Below are positions 5,166-5,260 of a stretch of 5,260 bases of DNA, piece by piece. A program made the position numbers and the translations under genes. Each line of letters starts with the position of its first letter. Position 1 is the first letter of the stretch. The notes under the pieces are model-generated. The model was not told the DNA's origin and searched no databases. It was given only the letters and a program-made list of their open reading frames with translations. The DNA is from Actinomycetes bacterium (GTDB lineage Bacteria; Actinomycetota; Acidimicrobiia; Acidimicrobiales; Acidimicrobiaceae): the NCBI GenBank assembly GCA_021823385.1, contig JAKAOC010000208.1, forward strand, positions 1 through 5,260, read 5' to 3'.

Positions 5166-5260
5166 TCAATTGTCCTCATCCAGGCGCAGCGCGCTGATGA
5201 AGGCCTCCTGGGGCACCTCCACCCGGCCGATGTTCTTCATCCGCTTCTTGCCTTCCTTCT
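5166..5260 (-). CDS. lepA: Elongation factor 4 (LepA), C-terminal 30 residues only
   Basis: Ribosome-associated translational GTPase, also called EF4. Only the end of the gene is in the window: the minus-strand frame from 5258 down to the TGA at 5166-5168 encodes 30 residues. These carry the hallmark LepA tail [20 protein letters not shown], which closely resembles the E. coli tail ([11 protein letters not shown], then PQEAF), followed by the less conserved [10 protein letters not shown]. The C-terminal domain is the family's unique tRNA-contacting part, which makes even this short fragment diagnostic. The rest of the gene lies beyond 5260. It probably drives or precedes the photolyase gene on the same strand, with a 106-bp spacer holding a hairpin and tandem repeat. 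Confidence 0.93.
   Translation of the reverse strand, partial: KEGKKRMKNIGRVEVPQEAFISALRLDEDN

Noticed and set aside
4331..5197. Plus-strand open frame (288 codons) opposite the photolyase, including an LCLA-type heptad repeat
   Set aside because: It is a shadow of the photolyase frame. The repeat peptide comes from the 21-bp spacer repeat, whose period keeps several frames open. There is no family motif and no good ribosome site.

Overview
The window is GC-rich DNA with tightly packed, ordinary housekeeping genes. It most resembles a chromosome segment of a high-GC Gram-positive bacterium (Actinomycetota, possibly a deep-branching lineage). That placement is inferred from three things: HrcA and DnaJ sequence style, a dnaJ lying directly after hrcA with no grpE-dnaK between them, and the tail of lepA nearby. 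No mobile element, CRISPR array, tRNA or rRNA was recognised.

Layout from left to right. (1) Positions 1-588, minus strand: the N-terminal half of the co-chaperone DnaJ, cut by the window edge. (2) Positions 588-1601, minus: hrcA, the heat-shock repressor, whose stop codon shares one base with the dnaJ start. (3) Positions 1645-1672: a near-consensus CIRCE operator overlapping a plausible promoter, so hrcA-dnaJ looks like an autoregulated heat-shock operon. (4) Positions 1700-2578, minus: a family 2 glycosyltransferase of the polyprenyl-phosphate sugar transferase type, ending 27 bp before CIRCE with no visible terminator. (5) Positions 2579-2756: a divergent intergenic region with candidate -10 hexamers and GC-rich palindromes. 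(6) Positions 2757-3599, plus: an FTR1-family high-affinity iron permease with seven predicted membrane segments, probably starting at TTG. It is the only plus-strand gene. (7) Positions 3653-5059, minus: a class I deoxyribodipyrimidine photolyase. (8) Positions 5060-5165: a spacer with a degenerate 21-bp tandem repeat and a GC-rich hairpin. (9) Positions 5166-5260, minus: the last 30 codons of lepA (elongation factor 4).

The lepA and hrcA-dnaJ ends recall the widely conserved lepA-hemW-hrcA-dnaJ neighbourhood of Gram-positive bacteria. Here the hemW position is taken by three unrelated genes (photolyase, iron permease, glycosyltransferase). Apart from hrcA-dnaJ, the genes do not form an evident pathway.

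I did not find a convincing undescribed system. The observations most worth a second look are the photolyase's apparent loss of the distal tryptophan of the photoreduction chain, the heptad-like 21-bp repeat directly before its start codon, the replaced hemW interval, and an FTR1 permease whose second iron motif is RESLE and which has no EfeO or EfeB partner in view.
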